Shown here in pieces: positions 8,472-16,627 of a DNA stretch of 27,086 nucleotides. The first letter of the stretch is position 1, and every line of letters starts with the position of its first letter. The DNA comes from JAFGSZ01 sp964492185 (lineage in GTDB: Bacteria > Bacteroidota > Bacteroidia > Bacteroidales > UBA10428). The notes beneath the pieces are model-generated. The model worked only from the letters and a program-made list of their open reading frames with translations. It had not been told where the DNA came from and did not search any database. Position numbers and translations under genes: made by a program. The stretch lies in contig CAZBJH010000034.1 in assembly GCA_964492185.1 (NCBI GenBank), positions 1 to 27,086 of the forward strand, given 5' to 3'.

Positions 8472-8481
8472 ATCTTATAGT

Positions 8482-9012
8482 TTATAAAATATTATTCCCC
8501 TCAATATGTTTATTAACTCTTTCAATAATCTTCCTGAACCAAACAGTATAATCATCAGAATTATGTATAATGTCATTAATCAGATCATTATAATCTATGT
8601 ATTTATAATTCATCACCTCACATGGGTTTGTTTCAGGCAATTGATCGGTTATTCCTACAAAAACATGGTCGAATTCATGCTCAGTAAGTTCATTGTCAAG
8701 AGCTTCCTTATATATGAAATCAAAGATTTCGGTCAGTTCGCATTGTATTCCCATTTCTTCCATTAACCTTCGATAAGCCGCATCACTATTTCTTTCCCCC
8801 GGGTAAGGATGGGTACAACAGGTGTTTGACCATAATCCCCTGGAATGATATTTATCTTTCGCCCGTTGTTGGAGAAGCCATTCACCACGGGTATTGAAAA
8901 TAAATACCGATACGGCCCGGTGTAATAAGGCATTTAAATGAGCTTCCAGCTTTTCCTTTGTAGCTATTTGGTTATCGCTCCTGTCAACTAAAATAACATG
9001 ATCCTTCCTCAT
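8482..9012 (-). CDS. idi: Isopentenyl-diphosphate delta-isomerase, type 1
   Basis: A 176-residue Nudix-fold isomerase that interconverts IPP and DMAPP, supplying precursors for prenyl chains and carotenoids. The catalytic cysteine is in LWSNTCCTHP (second Cys, by comparison with E. coli VCGHP) and the catalytic glutamate is in HEFDHVF. The Nudix-like AYRRLMEEMGI lies between them. The ATG at 9010-9012 shares one base with the crtB TGA (TGATG junction), giving translational coupling; a TTG one codon upstream is also in frame but less likely. Its presence inside the pigment operon suggests that precursor supply is co-regulated with carotenoid synthesis. Confidence 0.93.
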   Translation of the reverse strand: MRKDHVILVDRSDNQIATKEKLEAHLNALLHRAVSVFIFNTRGEWLLQQRAKDKYHSRGLWSNTCCTHPYPGERNSDAAYRRLMEEMGIQCELTEIFDFIYKEALDNELTEHEFDHVFVGITDQLPETNPCEVMNYKYIDYNDLINDIIHNSDDYTVWFRKIIERVNKHIEGNNIL

Positions 9013-9863
9013 CAAATCACATTTAATTTAATCAATATAATTCCTTTGGCCATCAAATAGAACTTGATTGCATTCGAAATTCTGATTCTTCGACTAATAA
9101 TTTTTTCAGCCGGAGTCCTTTTCAGTTTTTTCAAAAGCTTTGAATAATATAAATAAGATACCAGTACAGCCGGTTTAGCATTATGCGGCAGCTTTCTAAT
9201 TCCTTTAAATGCCTGGGCAAGATCATTTTGAATATTGTTGATGATCATTATTTTGGTTTCTTCACTGAAATTATCCTTATAAACATCAGGAAAATACCGT
9301 CGATCCAGATCCTCGATATCATTTCTTAAATCACGCAAAAAATTGATCTTTTGATAGGCCGATCCTAATTTCATGGCAGGCTTTTTTAATTCAAAAAACA
9401 GCTTCTCATTTCCATTGCAGAATACTTTTAAGCACATCAAACCTACCACATCTGCCGAACCATGTATATAATTATTAATTTCAGCCATGCTGTTGTATTC
9501 CTTTTTCTCCAGGTCATGTTTCATACTTTGAAGAAAATCATTAATAAGTTCATCAGGAATAGCATATTTTTTTACAACCAGCTGAAAAGACTGAAGTACC
9601 GGATTTAAGCTAATTCCCTGTTTACAGGCATCGTAATAGTCATTTTCAAATTTTTCCAGTAGAAATTTCCTATCGTATAAATGAAAGGTATCCACTATTT
9701 CATCAGCCAAACGCACAAATCCGTATATGCTGTATATTGCCATACGTGTTTCTTTATCAAACAAACGGGTAGATAAATAAAAGGAAGTACTGTAATTCCT
9801 TATTACCTGTTTCGACACCTTAAATGCCGTTTGACTGAACATTTCAATTTGTGATATTGTCAT
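9012..9863 (-). CDS. crtB: Phytoene synthase (squalene/phytoene synthase family)
   Basis: A 283-residue enzyme that condenses two GGPP molecules to phytoene, the first committed carotenoid step. The first Asp-rich motif is LADEIVD (D58 and D62 in the longer reading). The second lies in KINFLRDLRNDIEDLDRRYFP (two acidic residues four apart, then RRYFP). Both bind the Mg-diphosphate. The N-terminal SFYLSTRLF and IYSIYGFVR segments are also typical. The start is taken as the ATG at 9861-9863; an in-frame TTG at 9873-9875 would add four residues. It is the first gene of the operon, with a 351-bp AT-rich region upstream. A C30 dehydrosqualene synthase (CrtM type) cannot be fully excluded by eye. 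Confidence 0.9.
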   Translation of the reverse strand: MTISQIEMFSQTAFKVSKQVIRNYSTSFYLSTRLFDKETRMAIYSIYGFVRLADEIVDTFHLYDRKFLLEKFENDYYDACKQGISLNPVLQSFQLVVKKYAIPDELINDFLQSMKHDLEKKEYNSMAEINNYIHGSADVVGLMCLKVFCNGNEKLFFELKKPAMKLGSAYQKINFLRDLRNDIEDLDRRYFPDVYKDNFSEETKIMIINNIQNDLAQAFKGIRKLPHNAKPAVLVSYLYYSKLLKKLKRTPAEKIISRRIRISNAIKFYLMAKGIILIKLNVI

Positions 9864-10214
9864 ATTATCATACAATTAAACAGGATCTGCTGAAAAACAC
9901 GAAATGTATTTATAATCAACTCAATACGGCAACTGATTGTTTGTAAAGTGCAAGGGTTTTGACTAATATTCATAAAAACCTTTATATTTAATAATTATAA
10001 TAGTTTGTTAAATAAAATAATAATTAACAATTAATTTTAATTATTGTTAAATAATTTATCCGTATTTAGTGTCTGTATTATTAATGCGCCAGGTTGGAAA
10101 CAAATGTAAGTCCTTGAAGACATGTAATATTTTTCTACATATAACATAATTCACAATCCTTTATAATAATGTTAAAAATATATATCAAATTAAACAAACT
10201 TAAATACAAAAATC
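9864..10214. promoter_or_regulatory. Divergent intergenic region between crtB and mscS
   Basis: A 351-bp, strongly AT-rich region that must carry the promoters for the carotenoid operon (leftward) and the mscS gene (rightward). It holds an inverted repeat TTAACAAT (10024-10031) / ATTGTTAA (10043-10050). It also holds what looks like a single end of the interspersed repeat (AGTGTCTGTA at 10069-10078, after a TA). On the minus strand 10107-10100 reads TACATTTG, matching the Bacteroidota -7 consensus TAnnTTTG, but no matching -33 TTTG is evident at the expected spacing. No exact promoter assignment is made. Confidence 0.4.
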
Positions 10215-11147
10215 ATGAAACAATTATTTGACTCCTCTTTCTGGAACGAGGTGTATCCAAAAGCTCTCGACTGGATTATCACCGAACTGCCTTCTATTGT
10301 TATTTTTACTATTATCGTATTAATTATCCTGAGAATCAGCCGCTTCTCAATCCGCAGATTAAAAAAGACCCTTATTGCCCGAGCGGAAAAAAATGAGAAT
10401 ATTGATACATTTGAAACTGAAAAAAGAGTGAATACCCTTCTTGGGATCGTTCAAAGCGTTATAAGCATAATCATATGGACAATTTTCATCATGATCCTGA
10501 TGAAAAAATTCGGTGTGGATATCGGCCCTATCATTGCAAGTGCCGGTATTATAGGACTTGCCGTAGGTTTTGGCGCCCAGGAACTGGTAAGGGATTTTAT
10601 TTCCGGTTTTTTTGTTCTGCTCGAGGATCAGGTGAGGACAGGTGATGTGGCTATAATAAATGGTACGGGGGGGCTTGTAGAAAAAATTGAAATGAGGACC
10701 ATCACCCTGCGTGATTTTTCCGGTGTAATACATATTTTCCAGCACGGCAAGATCAATACCTTATCCAACATGACAAAAGAATGGTCGGCTGTTGTATTTG
10801 ACATAGGAGTAGCTTATAAAGAAGACACGGACAAGGTATCAAAGATCATGAAGGAAGTGGGCGACGAAATGCAGAATGACCCGGATTTCAGTGAAAAGAT
10901 AATTGAGCCGATAGAAATATTCGGCGTGGATCAATTTGCCGACAGTGCAGTGGTGATCAAAGCCCGGCTGAAAACAAGGCCCATTCAGCAGTGGTCCACA
11001 GGGCGCGAATATCGCAGGCGACTGAAAAAAGCATTCGACGCGAACAATATCGAGATCCCCTTCCCCCACACAACTGTATACTGGGGCGAAGAGATCAATC
11101 CGCTCAGGCTTGACATTAAAGAAATGGAACAATCATCCAAAAACTAA
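10215..11147 (+). CDS. mscS: MscS-family small-conductance mechanosensitive channel
   Basis: A 310-residue channel protein that would release solutes during hypo-osmotic shock. Two N-terminal membrane helices (about residues 22-42 and 75-97) are followed by the pore helix region ASAGIIGLAVGFGAQELVRDFISGFFVLLED (about 108-138), the MscS hallmark. Next comes the beta domain, with VRTGDVAIINGTGGLVEKIEMRTITLRDFSG and a variant of the usual PN(S/G) segment (FQHGKINTLSNMTKEW). The C-terminal alpha/beta vestibule ends with EIPFPHTTVYWGEE. The ATG at 10215 has an A-rich leader. It is transcribed away from the carotenoid operon, and no operon partner follows. Confidence 0.93.
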   Translation: MKQLFDSSFWNEVYPKALDWIITELPSIVIFTIIVLIILRISRFSIRRLKKTLIARAEKNENIDTFETEKRVNTLLGIVQSVISIIIWTIFIMILMKKFGVDIGPIIASAGIIGLAVGFGAQELVRDFISGFFVLLEDQVRTGDVAIINGTGGLVEKIEMRTITLRDFSGVIHIFQHGKINTLSNMTKEWSAVVFDIGVAYKEDTDKVSKIMKEVGDEMQNDPDFSEKIIEPIEIFGVDQFADSAVVIKARLKTRPIQQWSTGREYRRRLKKAFDANNIEIPFPHTTVYWGEEINPLRLDIKEMEQSSKN

Positions 11148-11175
11148 GTGACAGGTTTTATCTTTTTATTATGTT

Positions 11176-11222
11176 CTGCTGAAAAAGACTGTAGTGCATC
11201 ATCTGCAAGGTTGCAAAGCGAA
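11176..11222 (+). repeat. 47-bp repeat, left copy
   Basis: This 47-bp segment, beginning CTGCTGAAAAAGACTGTAG and ending GCAAAGCGAA, recurs in inverted orientation at 14741-14787 with 39 of 47 positions identical. It lies in the 140-bp gap between mscS and the GH2 gene, so the two copies bracket a 3.6-kb segment. Confidence 0.7.
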
Positions 11223-11287
11223 AGTATTTTAACTCAAAATTCAAATTTTTAATATTCACAGGAGATTTATTAAAAAAATTATATGAT

Positions 11288-13720
11288 ATGCGGTTTATTA
11301 CTTTGTTTTTACTGTATTTAACAGCTTTAGCACCACTTTCAGCACAGAGAAGCCGGGAATTGATAAACTTTGACTGGAAATTTTCAAAAGGGGAATTTGA
11401 AAATGCTGCTAATGCAGATTTTGATGATTCGGAATGGCAGACAGTACACCTCCCCCATGATGCAAGTATTTCAGGGCCCTTTGTCAGGGACAGCCTGAAC
11501 TCAGACCGTAAAAACGGATTTCTGCCGCGACAAAAAGGCTGGTACAGAAAAGTATTGAACGTTGAGAATAATATTGAAAACAAAAAAGTTTTTATTGAAT
11601 TTGAAGGTATCTACAGGGATGCTCATATTTTTGTAAATGGTAATGAAGTAGCTCACCAGCTAAATGGTTATGAAGGGTTCCTTGTTGATGTAACGGATGT
11701 TATCAAACAGGGAGATAACATCTTAGCTGTAAGCTATGATAATACCGATATGGAAAGTTCAAGGTGGTATAACGGAGAAGGTATTTACCGTGATGCATGG
11801 CTGCTAATAACAGAAATGGTTCATGTTGATTATCACGGCACATACATAACAACCCCATCTGTAACAAAAGAACTCTCGACTGTATTTATACAGACCGAGG
11901 TGATCAATGAAACAGATAAGGAGCTGGATGTTACTGTTATATCAGGGGTCTTCTCTCCGGAAAATATTAAGGTCGATGAAATAACGGACAGGGCTCCCCT
12001 GCTGCCGGGTGAGTTATATCATTACAGGCAAAACGCGAAGATCGAAGATCCTCAATTCTGGGATATTGAAAGCCCTGAGCTATATAATGTTATCACAACG
12101 GTGAAAGTCAATGATAAAATCTATGACAAATATGAATCGGCTTTCGGGGTCAGGACCATTGAATTTCACAGGGATAAAGGATTATTACTAAATGGACGGA
12201 AGGTCATTGCAAAAGGTTTAAACATACACCACGACCTTGGTCCCCTGGGTGCTGCCGCTTTTGAACGGGGGTTTGAAAGGCGCCTCGAAGGATTAAAGAA
12301 ACTGGGGTGCAATGCTATCAGGTTAAGTCATAACCCGCATGACAAATTTATTCTTGACTGGTGTGACAGAAACGGTATGCTTGTGATGGATGAAGCATTT
12401 GATAAATGGGAAGACCAGTTTTTCGGCGAGGGAAATGATTTTGACGAACACTGGAGAGCAAGTCTCACTGCTTTTGTTAAGAGAGACAGGAACCATCCCT
12501 GTATTTTCCTTTGGAGTGTAGGCAACGAAACCCAACAGCAGAAAAGCGCTAAACATGGATACGGGGTGCCCCGGCTAAAGGAATTGGTTAACTTTATGCA
12601 TAATTTTGAACCCTCTAGAAAAGTCACCTGCGGACTTCATCCTTCAAGAAAAAGCGGTGCTTACGGCACAAAGAACTATTACAGGGAGGGCCCTCCGGAG
12701 ATGGAATTTTACATGGATGTGGTAAGCACCAATTACCGTGAAGAATTCTGGCCGGTTGACAAAGACAGATACCCGCAACTGATATTTATTCTCAGTGAGG
12801 CACAAGCCGGTAATCTTGGCAACGAATGGTTTAATTTCAACCATGATAATTCGGTTGGTTTGTTTTACTGGGGAGGTACAGATTATATTGGCGAATCTTT
12901 CGGCTGGCCTTCAAAGGGATGGCCAAATGGTATTATTGACTGGAACGATCACTGGAAACCATTCAGTTACTATATCAATAGTTTATTCAGCAAAGAGCCG
13001 ATGGTGCATATTACGGTCTATGACCCCGGGATGGAATCAAACAAATACTGGAACGAGGTACAGCTGAGGTTTCAACCCATGTTCTCCCATTGGAACTGGG
13101 AAAACAATGATTCCGTAAGGCTCTTGACCTTTACCAACTGCCACGAAGTTGAGCTGTTTGTAAACGGAAAGTCTGCCGGAATAAAACAAGTGCCGGAAGA
13201 ATACTACACCAAAGACATCAAGGCACACAGTGCCGAAGAATTTGACCCCGATGACCCTGTTTTAACCGGCCCTGAGATGCACAAAAAGCTTGAATGGGTA
13301 ATCCCCTACGAAGCGGGAACGGTAATGGCAGAGGGCAAAATTGACGGCAAGGTTGTTGCAAGGCATGAGCTCAAAATAACAGGTGATGCCAGTAAAATAG
13401 TTCTTGAAGCTGACAGGAAGAAAATAAGGGCTGACGGGCTTGACCTGTCTTATATCACCGTAAAGGTTGTGGATGAGAATAACTTAATAATACCTGATGC
13501 CGCCCATAACATAACTTTTAGCGTATCGGGAGCCGGGATCAATGCAGGTGTAGGTAACGCCGATCTTTTAAGCAATGAGCCCTTTGTGGCAGACCAAAGA
13601 AAAGCTTTTCAGGGGAAAGCCCTTTTGATAGTGCGGTCGAAAAGGGAAAGCGGAAAAATAAAGATAACTGCAAAAGCTGAAGGACTGCAACCGGCAGATA
13701 TTGAAATTATAGCTGAGTGA
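11288..13720 (+). CDS. Secreted glycoside hydrolase family 2 (beta-galactosidase-like)
   Basis: An 810-residue retaining glycosidase with a signal peptide (MRFITLFLLYLTALAPLSAQ). Order of domains: jelly-roll sugar-binding domain (about 25-180, with SRWYNGEGIYRDAW), Ig-like domain (about 185-290), TIM barrel (about 295-560), then DUF4982-like and Ig-like C-terminal domains (about 590-810). The acid/base is E414 in SVGNET and the nucleophile is probably E504 in ILSEAQAG. NIHHDLGPLG and AIRLSHNPHD are GH2 barrel landmarks. It would cleave terminal beta-linked sugars (galactose or related) from plant or algal polysaccharide in the periplasm or outside. No SusC/SusD pair is present, so it is not in a classical utilisation locus; a GH43 pseudogene lies 4 kb away. 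The PlsC-type gene follows after 7 bp. Confidence 0.9.
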   Translation: MRFITLFLLYLTALAPLSAQRSRELINFDWKFSKGEFENAANADFDDSEWQTVHLPHDASISGPFVRDSLNSDRKNGFLPRQKGWYRKVLNVENNIENKKVFIEFEGIYRDAHIFVNGNEVAHQLNGYEGFLVDVTDVIKQGDNILAVSYDNTDMESSRWYNGEGIYRDAWLLITEMVHVDYHGTYITTPSVTKELSTVFIQTEVINETDKELDVTVISGVFSPENIKVDEITDRAPLLPGELYHYRQNAKIEDPQFWDIESPELYNVITTVKVNDKIYDKYESAFGVRTIEFHRDKGLLLNGRKVIAKGLNIHHDLGPLGAAAFERGFERRLEGLKKLGCNAIRLSHNPHDKFILDWCDRNGMLVMDEAFDKWEDQFFGEGNDFDEHWRASLTAFVKRDRNHPCIFLWSVGNETQQQKSAKHGYGVPRLKELVNFMHNFEPSRKVTCGLHPSRKSGAYGTKNYYREGPPEMEFYMDVVSTNYREEFWPVDKDRYPQLIFILSEAQAGNLGNEWFNFNHDNSVGLFYWGGTDYIGESFGWPSKGWPNGIIDWNDHWKPFSYYINSLFSKEPMVHITVYDPGMESNKYWNEVQLRFQPMFSHWNWENNDSVRLLTFTNCHEVELFVNGKSAGIKQVPEEYYTKDIKAHSAEEFDPDDPVLTGPEMHKKLEWVIPYEAGTVMAEGKIDGKVVARHELKITGDASKIVLEADRKKIRADGLDLSYITVKVVDENNLIIPDAAHNITFSVSGAGINAGVGNADLLSNEPFVADQRKAFQGKALLIVRSKRESGKIKITAKAEGLQPADIEIIAE

Positions 13721-13727
13721 TAACAAA

Positions 13728-14462
13728 GTGAGAAAAATACCGGCTTATCCATTATCCGTATTGTTTTACCTGGTATTTGGGATACTGTTACTGGTTTTCC
13801 ATCCGGTACAGCTTGTCTGCCACCGTATATTCGGTTATGAAAGTCACAGGCGTTCCGTAGTCATCCTCAACTATCTCATAATAAAAAGCTTTGTAATACT
13901 CGGTAGCAAGGTACGTTTTAAGGGTTTCGAAAAACTCCCTGAAAAAAGGCCTTTGATCATTGTTGCCAACCATCAGAGTGCCTGGGATATTCCCCCGATT
14001 GTCTGGGGTTTTCGTAAGCATCATGTAAAATTCATATCAAAACGCAGTCTCGCCAGGGGAATACCAAGCATATCCTACAACCTGAGGCACGGCGGTTCAA
14101 TAGTAATTGACAGGCACAATGGCCAGCAGGCTATACGGGAGCTTCTCAGGCTGGGACAGATAATCGAAAAAAACAACTATTCGGCCTGTATTTTCCCGGA
14201 AGGTACACGCGGCAAAACAGGAAAAGTGAAAAAGTTTCAGCCGGGGGGTATAAGGACATTATTGAAGGCAGCACCTTCGGCCCTTATAGTACCATTCGCT
14301 ATTGATGGCAACTATAAGTTAATCAGGAAAGGAATTTTTCCACTGGCAATTGGCTGCACCCTTACATATTCGGTCCTTGATCCTGTTGAACCCGGACAAG
14401 ATGATGCTGCAAAATTGGTAGCTGTGGTGGAAAAACGGATCAGGGACGGTTTGGGCTTATGA
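13728..14462 (+). CDS. plsC: 1-acyl-glycerol-3-phosphate acyltransferase family (PlsC-like)
   Basis: A 244-residue membrane acyltransferase. A hydrophobic N-terminal segment (about 8-30) anchors it. The catalytic HX4D is NHQSAWD (H82, D87), followed by KFISKRSLARGIP, then block III FPEGTRGKTGKVKKF (156-170) and a PFAIDGNYKL segment. The family makes phosphatidic acid from lysophosphatidic acid. It begins with GTG at 13728, 7 bp after the GH2 stop codon, so the two genes are probably cotranscribed although their functions look unrelated. A second acyltransferase of the same fold occurs in the carotenoid operon. Whether this copy is the housekeeping PlsC or an accessory paralogue cannot be told from the sequence. 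Confidence 0.88.
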   Translation: MRKIPAYPLSVLFYLVFGILLLVFHPVQLVCHRIFGYESHRRSVVILNYLIIKSFVILGSKVRFKGFEKLPEKRPLIIVANHQSAWDIPPIVWGFRKHHVKFISKRSLARGIPSISYNLRHGGSIVIDRHNGQQAIRELLRLGQIIEKNNYSACIFPEGTRGKTGKVKKFQPGGIRTLLKAAPSALIVPFAIDGNYKLIRKGIFPLAIGCTLTYSVLDPVEPGQDDAAKLVAVVEKRIRDGLGL

Positions 14463-14477
14463 GATAGTTAAGATATT

Positions 14478-14728
14478 TCATTTTCGCGCCTTTAATTCCA
14501 TCGGAAGGATGCAATTATACACAAATCTGTTTACCGGCGCATCTACACCGTATTTCATACCGGGCCTGACAACCGTACCGTTCTGGTATTCTATTTCTGA
14601 ATGCCTTCCTTCCCAAACATCCCTTGTTAATGATGCTGTTGAATCATATGGAAGGCCATCGATGAAAAAAACTGTCCTGCCAGGTCATAAGGCTGGAACC
14701 TCGAGCCGGTAGAGGGCAGCTCGCGGTA
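14478..14728 (-). pseudogene. 3' remnant of an unidentified gene, frameshifted
   Basis: In the apparently empty 332-bp gap, the minus strand encodes a protein-like tail. From about 14684 down to a TGA at 14478-14480 it reads FFIDGLPYDSTASLTRDVWE, then HSEIEYQNGTVVRPGMKYG, then APVNRFVYNCILPMELKARK. Upstream, a different frame supplies RELPSTGSRFQPYDLAGQ. The two would join with a one-base change in a 7-T run (A-run 14665-14671 on the + strand). No start codon or N-terminal part is found. The family was not recognised. The + strand ORF at 14509-14712 is the antisense shadow of this remnant. Confidence 0.55.
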
Positions 14729-14740
14729 TTATTATACAGC

Positions 14741-14787
14741 TTCGCTTTGCCGCCTTGTACCTGATGCAATACAATCTTTTTCAACAG
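14741..14787 (-). repeat. 47-bp repeat, right copy (inverted)
   Basis: Inverted partner of the copy at 11176-11222. On the minus strand it begins CTGTTGAAAAAGATTGTATT and ends GGCAAAGCGAA. It lies immediately before the 3' end of the MFS gene and just past the gene remnant. With its partner it brackets the GH2 gene, the PlsC-like gene and the remnant. Confidence 0.7.
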
Positions 14788-14794
14788 GCCCTGC

Positions 14795-16015
14795 CTAAGA
14801 TGCCGCATCAATCTTTTCAGCGGTTCCCTGACCGGGCTTACGAAAATGATCGGTCAGAAAAAGTGCAGCTCCCGATAAACTCATAATTGAGGCAACCGTA
14901 ATTGCAATAGTGTAATTATTAAAATGATCATATAGTGCACCACCGGTCAGGGGGCCCAATATACCGGCAATAGCATACCCCATAAAAACATACGGATAAA
15001 CAAATCCAAAATTATCAAGCCCGTAAACCTGTGCTGTTTCTTTAGCAAAAAGAACAAAATTGCTGCCGAAACCAAACCCGATGCATGCTGAAAGAAAAAT
15101 GTATGAAGCATTTTCCAGTGGCAGGTAACCTAACAAAAAAATTGCAATTGCCTGAAAGGTAAGCGCCAGGAAGACAGATATGGAAGCTCCCGTATAATCA
15201 CTTATAAATCCCCAGACGATCCTGCCCGAAAAATTAGCTATGGCAAAAACAGAAATCCCGAGAATCAATGTATGGTTACTAATAAAGTGCTTTGCACCAA
15301 TATGTTTTAGACTTCCAATGATCAGCAAACCTGCAAACGTGCCGAAAAAAATACCTGACAATAATCTTAAAAAATCAGGGGTTTTAAGGTAACTGATCAC
15401 CGGGATATTTTTAACCGGTAATTTTGCAGCAGGCTGAGAAATAAAATTTGCAAAAACAAGTATGACACTACCATAGGCAATTCCAATTATTATGAACACA
15501 TCCAGAATATTTCTGCCTGATCTTAACAAAACCTCAATGATAAATGATAAAACAATCGCAGCCAGACCAAAACCTGCGGCAGCAATACCGGTGATCAATC
15601 CTTTCTTTCGCGGGAACCATTTAACCGGCGCCGAAAGTGCAATTAAATACCCGAAACCCGTGCCTATGCCCGTAAAAATGCCAATACCGATCAGTATTAT
15701 CAGGAAATTACCGTTTGAATACGCCGAAAGAAGATATCCAAAACACACGAAAACAGCCGATAGTATTGCAATTAGCCTTGCTCCCAGCCTTTTTTCAAAT
15801 TTACCTGCCAATATCATGGTTGTCGGAAAAACCGCGATGACTGTCCCAAAAACGATCTGGGTCTGGGATGATGAAAAATTGAAAGTGATCATCAATTCGG
15901 CAGCAATGATACTCCACGCATAAATACCCCCTAAACATAACATTATAAAAAAGGAAGCAATAAGGGTAACATATTTTGTTACTGGTGAATACTTTGATTT
16001 GAGAGATACAGCCAT
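14795..16015 (-). CDS. Major facilitator superfamily transporter, OFA (oxalate/formate antiporter-like) family
   Basis: A 406-residue transporter with 12 predicted membrane helices. FFIMLCLGGIYAWSIIAAEL in helix 1 and the loop 2-3 motif GKFEKRLGAR (MFS motif A-like) are typical of the OFA family. Further support comes from GIGTGFGYLIALSAPVKWFPRKKGLITGIAAAGFGL in helices 4-5 and from SGRIVWGFISDYTGA in the second half. OFA members exchange or import carboxylates such as oxalate, formate, lactate or pyruvate. The exact substrate cannot be read from the sequence and no catabolic partner genes are adjacent. The gene is monocistronic by layout, with gaps and divergent or convergent neighbours on both sides. 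Confidence 0.87.
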   Translation of the reverse strand: MAVSLKSKYSPVTKYVTLIASFFIMLCLGGIYAWSIIAAELMITFNFSSSQTQIVFGTVIAVFPTTMILAGKFEKRLGARLIAILSAVFVCFGYLLSAYSNGNFLIILIGIGIFTGIGTGFGYLIALSAPVKWFPRKKGLITGIAAAGFGLAAIVLSFIIEVLLRSGRNILDVFIIIGIAYGSVILVFANFISQPAAKLPVKNIPVISYLKTPDFLRLLSGIFFGTFAGLLIIGSLKHIGAKHFISNHTLILGISVFAIANFSGRIVWGFISDYTGASISVFLALTFQAIAIFLLGYLPLENASYIFLSACIGFGFGSNFVLFAKETAQVYGLDNFGFVYPYVFMGYAIAGILGPLTGGALYDHFNNYTIAITVASIMSLSGAALFLTDHFRKPGQGTAEKIDAAS

Positions 16016-16128
16016 ACTTATTTATTTATATGAACCAATGTTATGCCGGTGAAAATAAATCATTAATTTTAATTCAGGTGATTATAATTTTTTATTAACC
16101 TCCAGGGGATAATCTCATAGTTATAAAT

Positions 16129-16322
16129 AGTGTCTGTCCATAAAGTCCCATTTGCCGCGTTATGCTTGTCCGGAAATTGCTCATTTACAACACGTAAACC
16201 CGCATCATGCGCACGTGTTACAAACGCTCGCGAGCTCCCATATGCCGCAAGTCTGTGACTTGTGGCTCTTGCATTTCCGGACTGCGCGAGCCTTGCAAAT
16301 TAAACTTTATAAACAGACAAAT
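16129..16322. repeat. MITE-like interspersed repeat, copy C
   Basis: A full-length element of about 194 bp between the MFS gene and the nuclease gene. The left end is AGTGTCTGTCCATAAAGTCC (TA precedes GTGTC). The right end, read on the minus strand, is TTTGTCTGTTTATAAAGTTT. Inside are the CTTGTCCGGAAATTGCTCAT block (left) and its imperfect inverse GCATTTCCGGACTGCGCGAG (right). The 23-bp palindrome with CAAGTC and GACTTG arms lies at 16244-16266. The two halves are imperfect inverses over most of their length, so the transcript could fold into a long hairpin. The ORF at 16152-16394 is an artefact of this repeat. Confidence 0.8.
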
Positions 16323-16627
16323 GACCGTTTAAACATTTTTCCCATCGTGCAATATAATAATATATACCTAAAAATTATCAAATTTGGTGTTTAAGCGATC
16401 TCTGTTTTGGCATAAAACAATATCTTTAAGAAAAATATTTTCATGCAGTTTCAAACAGAATCCAGGACCGGATCAGTACCGGATAATCCGGCCCCTGATA
16501 ATATATTATTAATTGTACCCTCATAATTGATCACCCTTAATATGTGATGCCGCCATAAAGTTTAATTGTTTATATTTTGAAAAGATAAGACGGTAATATA
16601 TAACTTAAATCATTCCAATAATAAATT
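16323..16627. other. Intergenic region upstream of the nuclease gene
   Basis: An AT-rich 305-bp stretch with no gene. TATATTTTG at 16571-16579 resembles a Bacteroidota -7 element about 50 bases upstream of the nuclease ATG, but the -33 region is poor (TGTG at 16543-16546 rather than TTTG). Nothing else is recognised here. Confidence 0.35.

Noticed and set aside
10022..10051. AT-rich inverted repeat upstream of mscS as a specific operator
   Set aside because: An 8-bp arm pair in such AT-rich sequence is expected by chance, and no regulator gene is adjacent.
14509..14712. 67-residue + strand ORF in the gap before the MFS gene
   Set aside because: The opposite strand has a much more protein-like reading (NRFVYNCILPMELKARK end), so this ORF is an antisense shadow.
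16152..16394. 80-residue ORF after the MFS gene
   Set aside because: It covers repeat copy C; the same bases in other copies carry stops and frameshifts, so there is no sign of coding selection.
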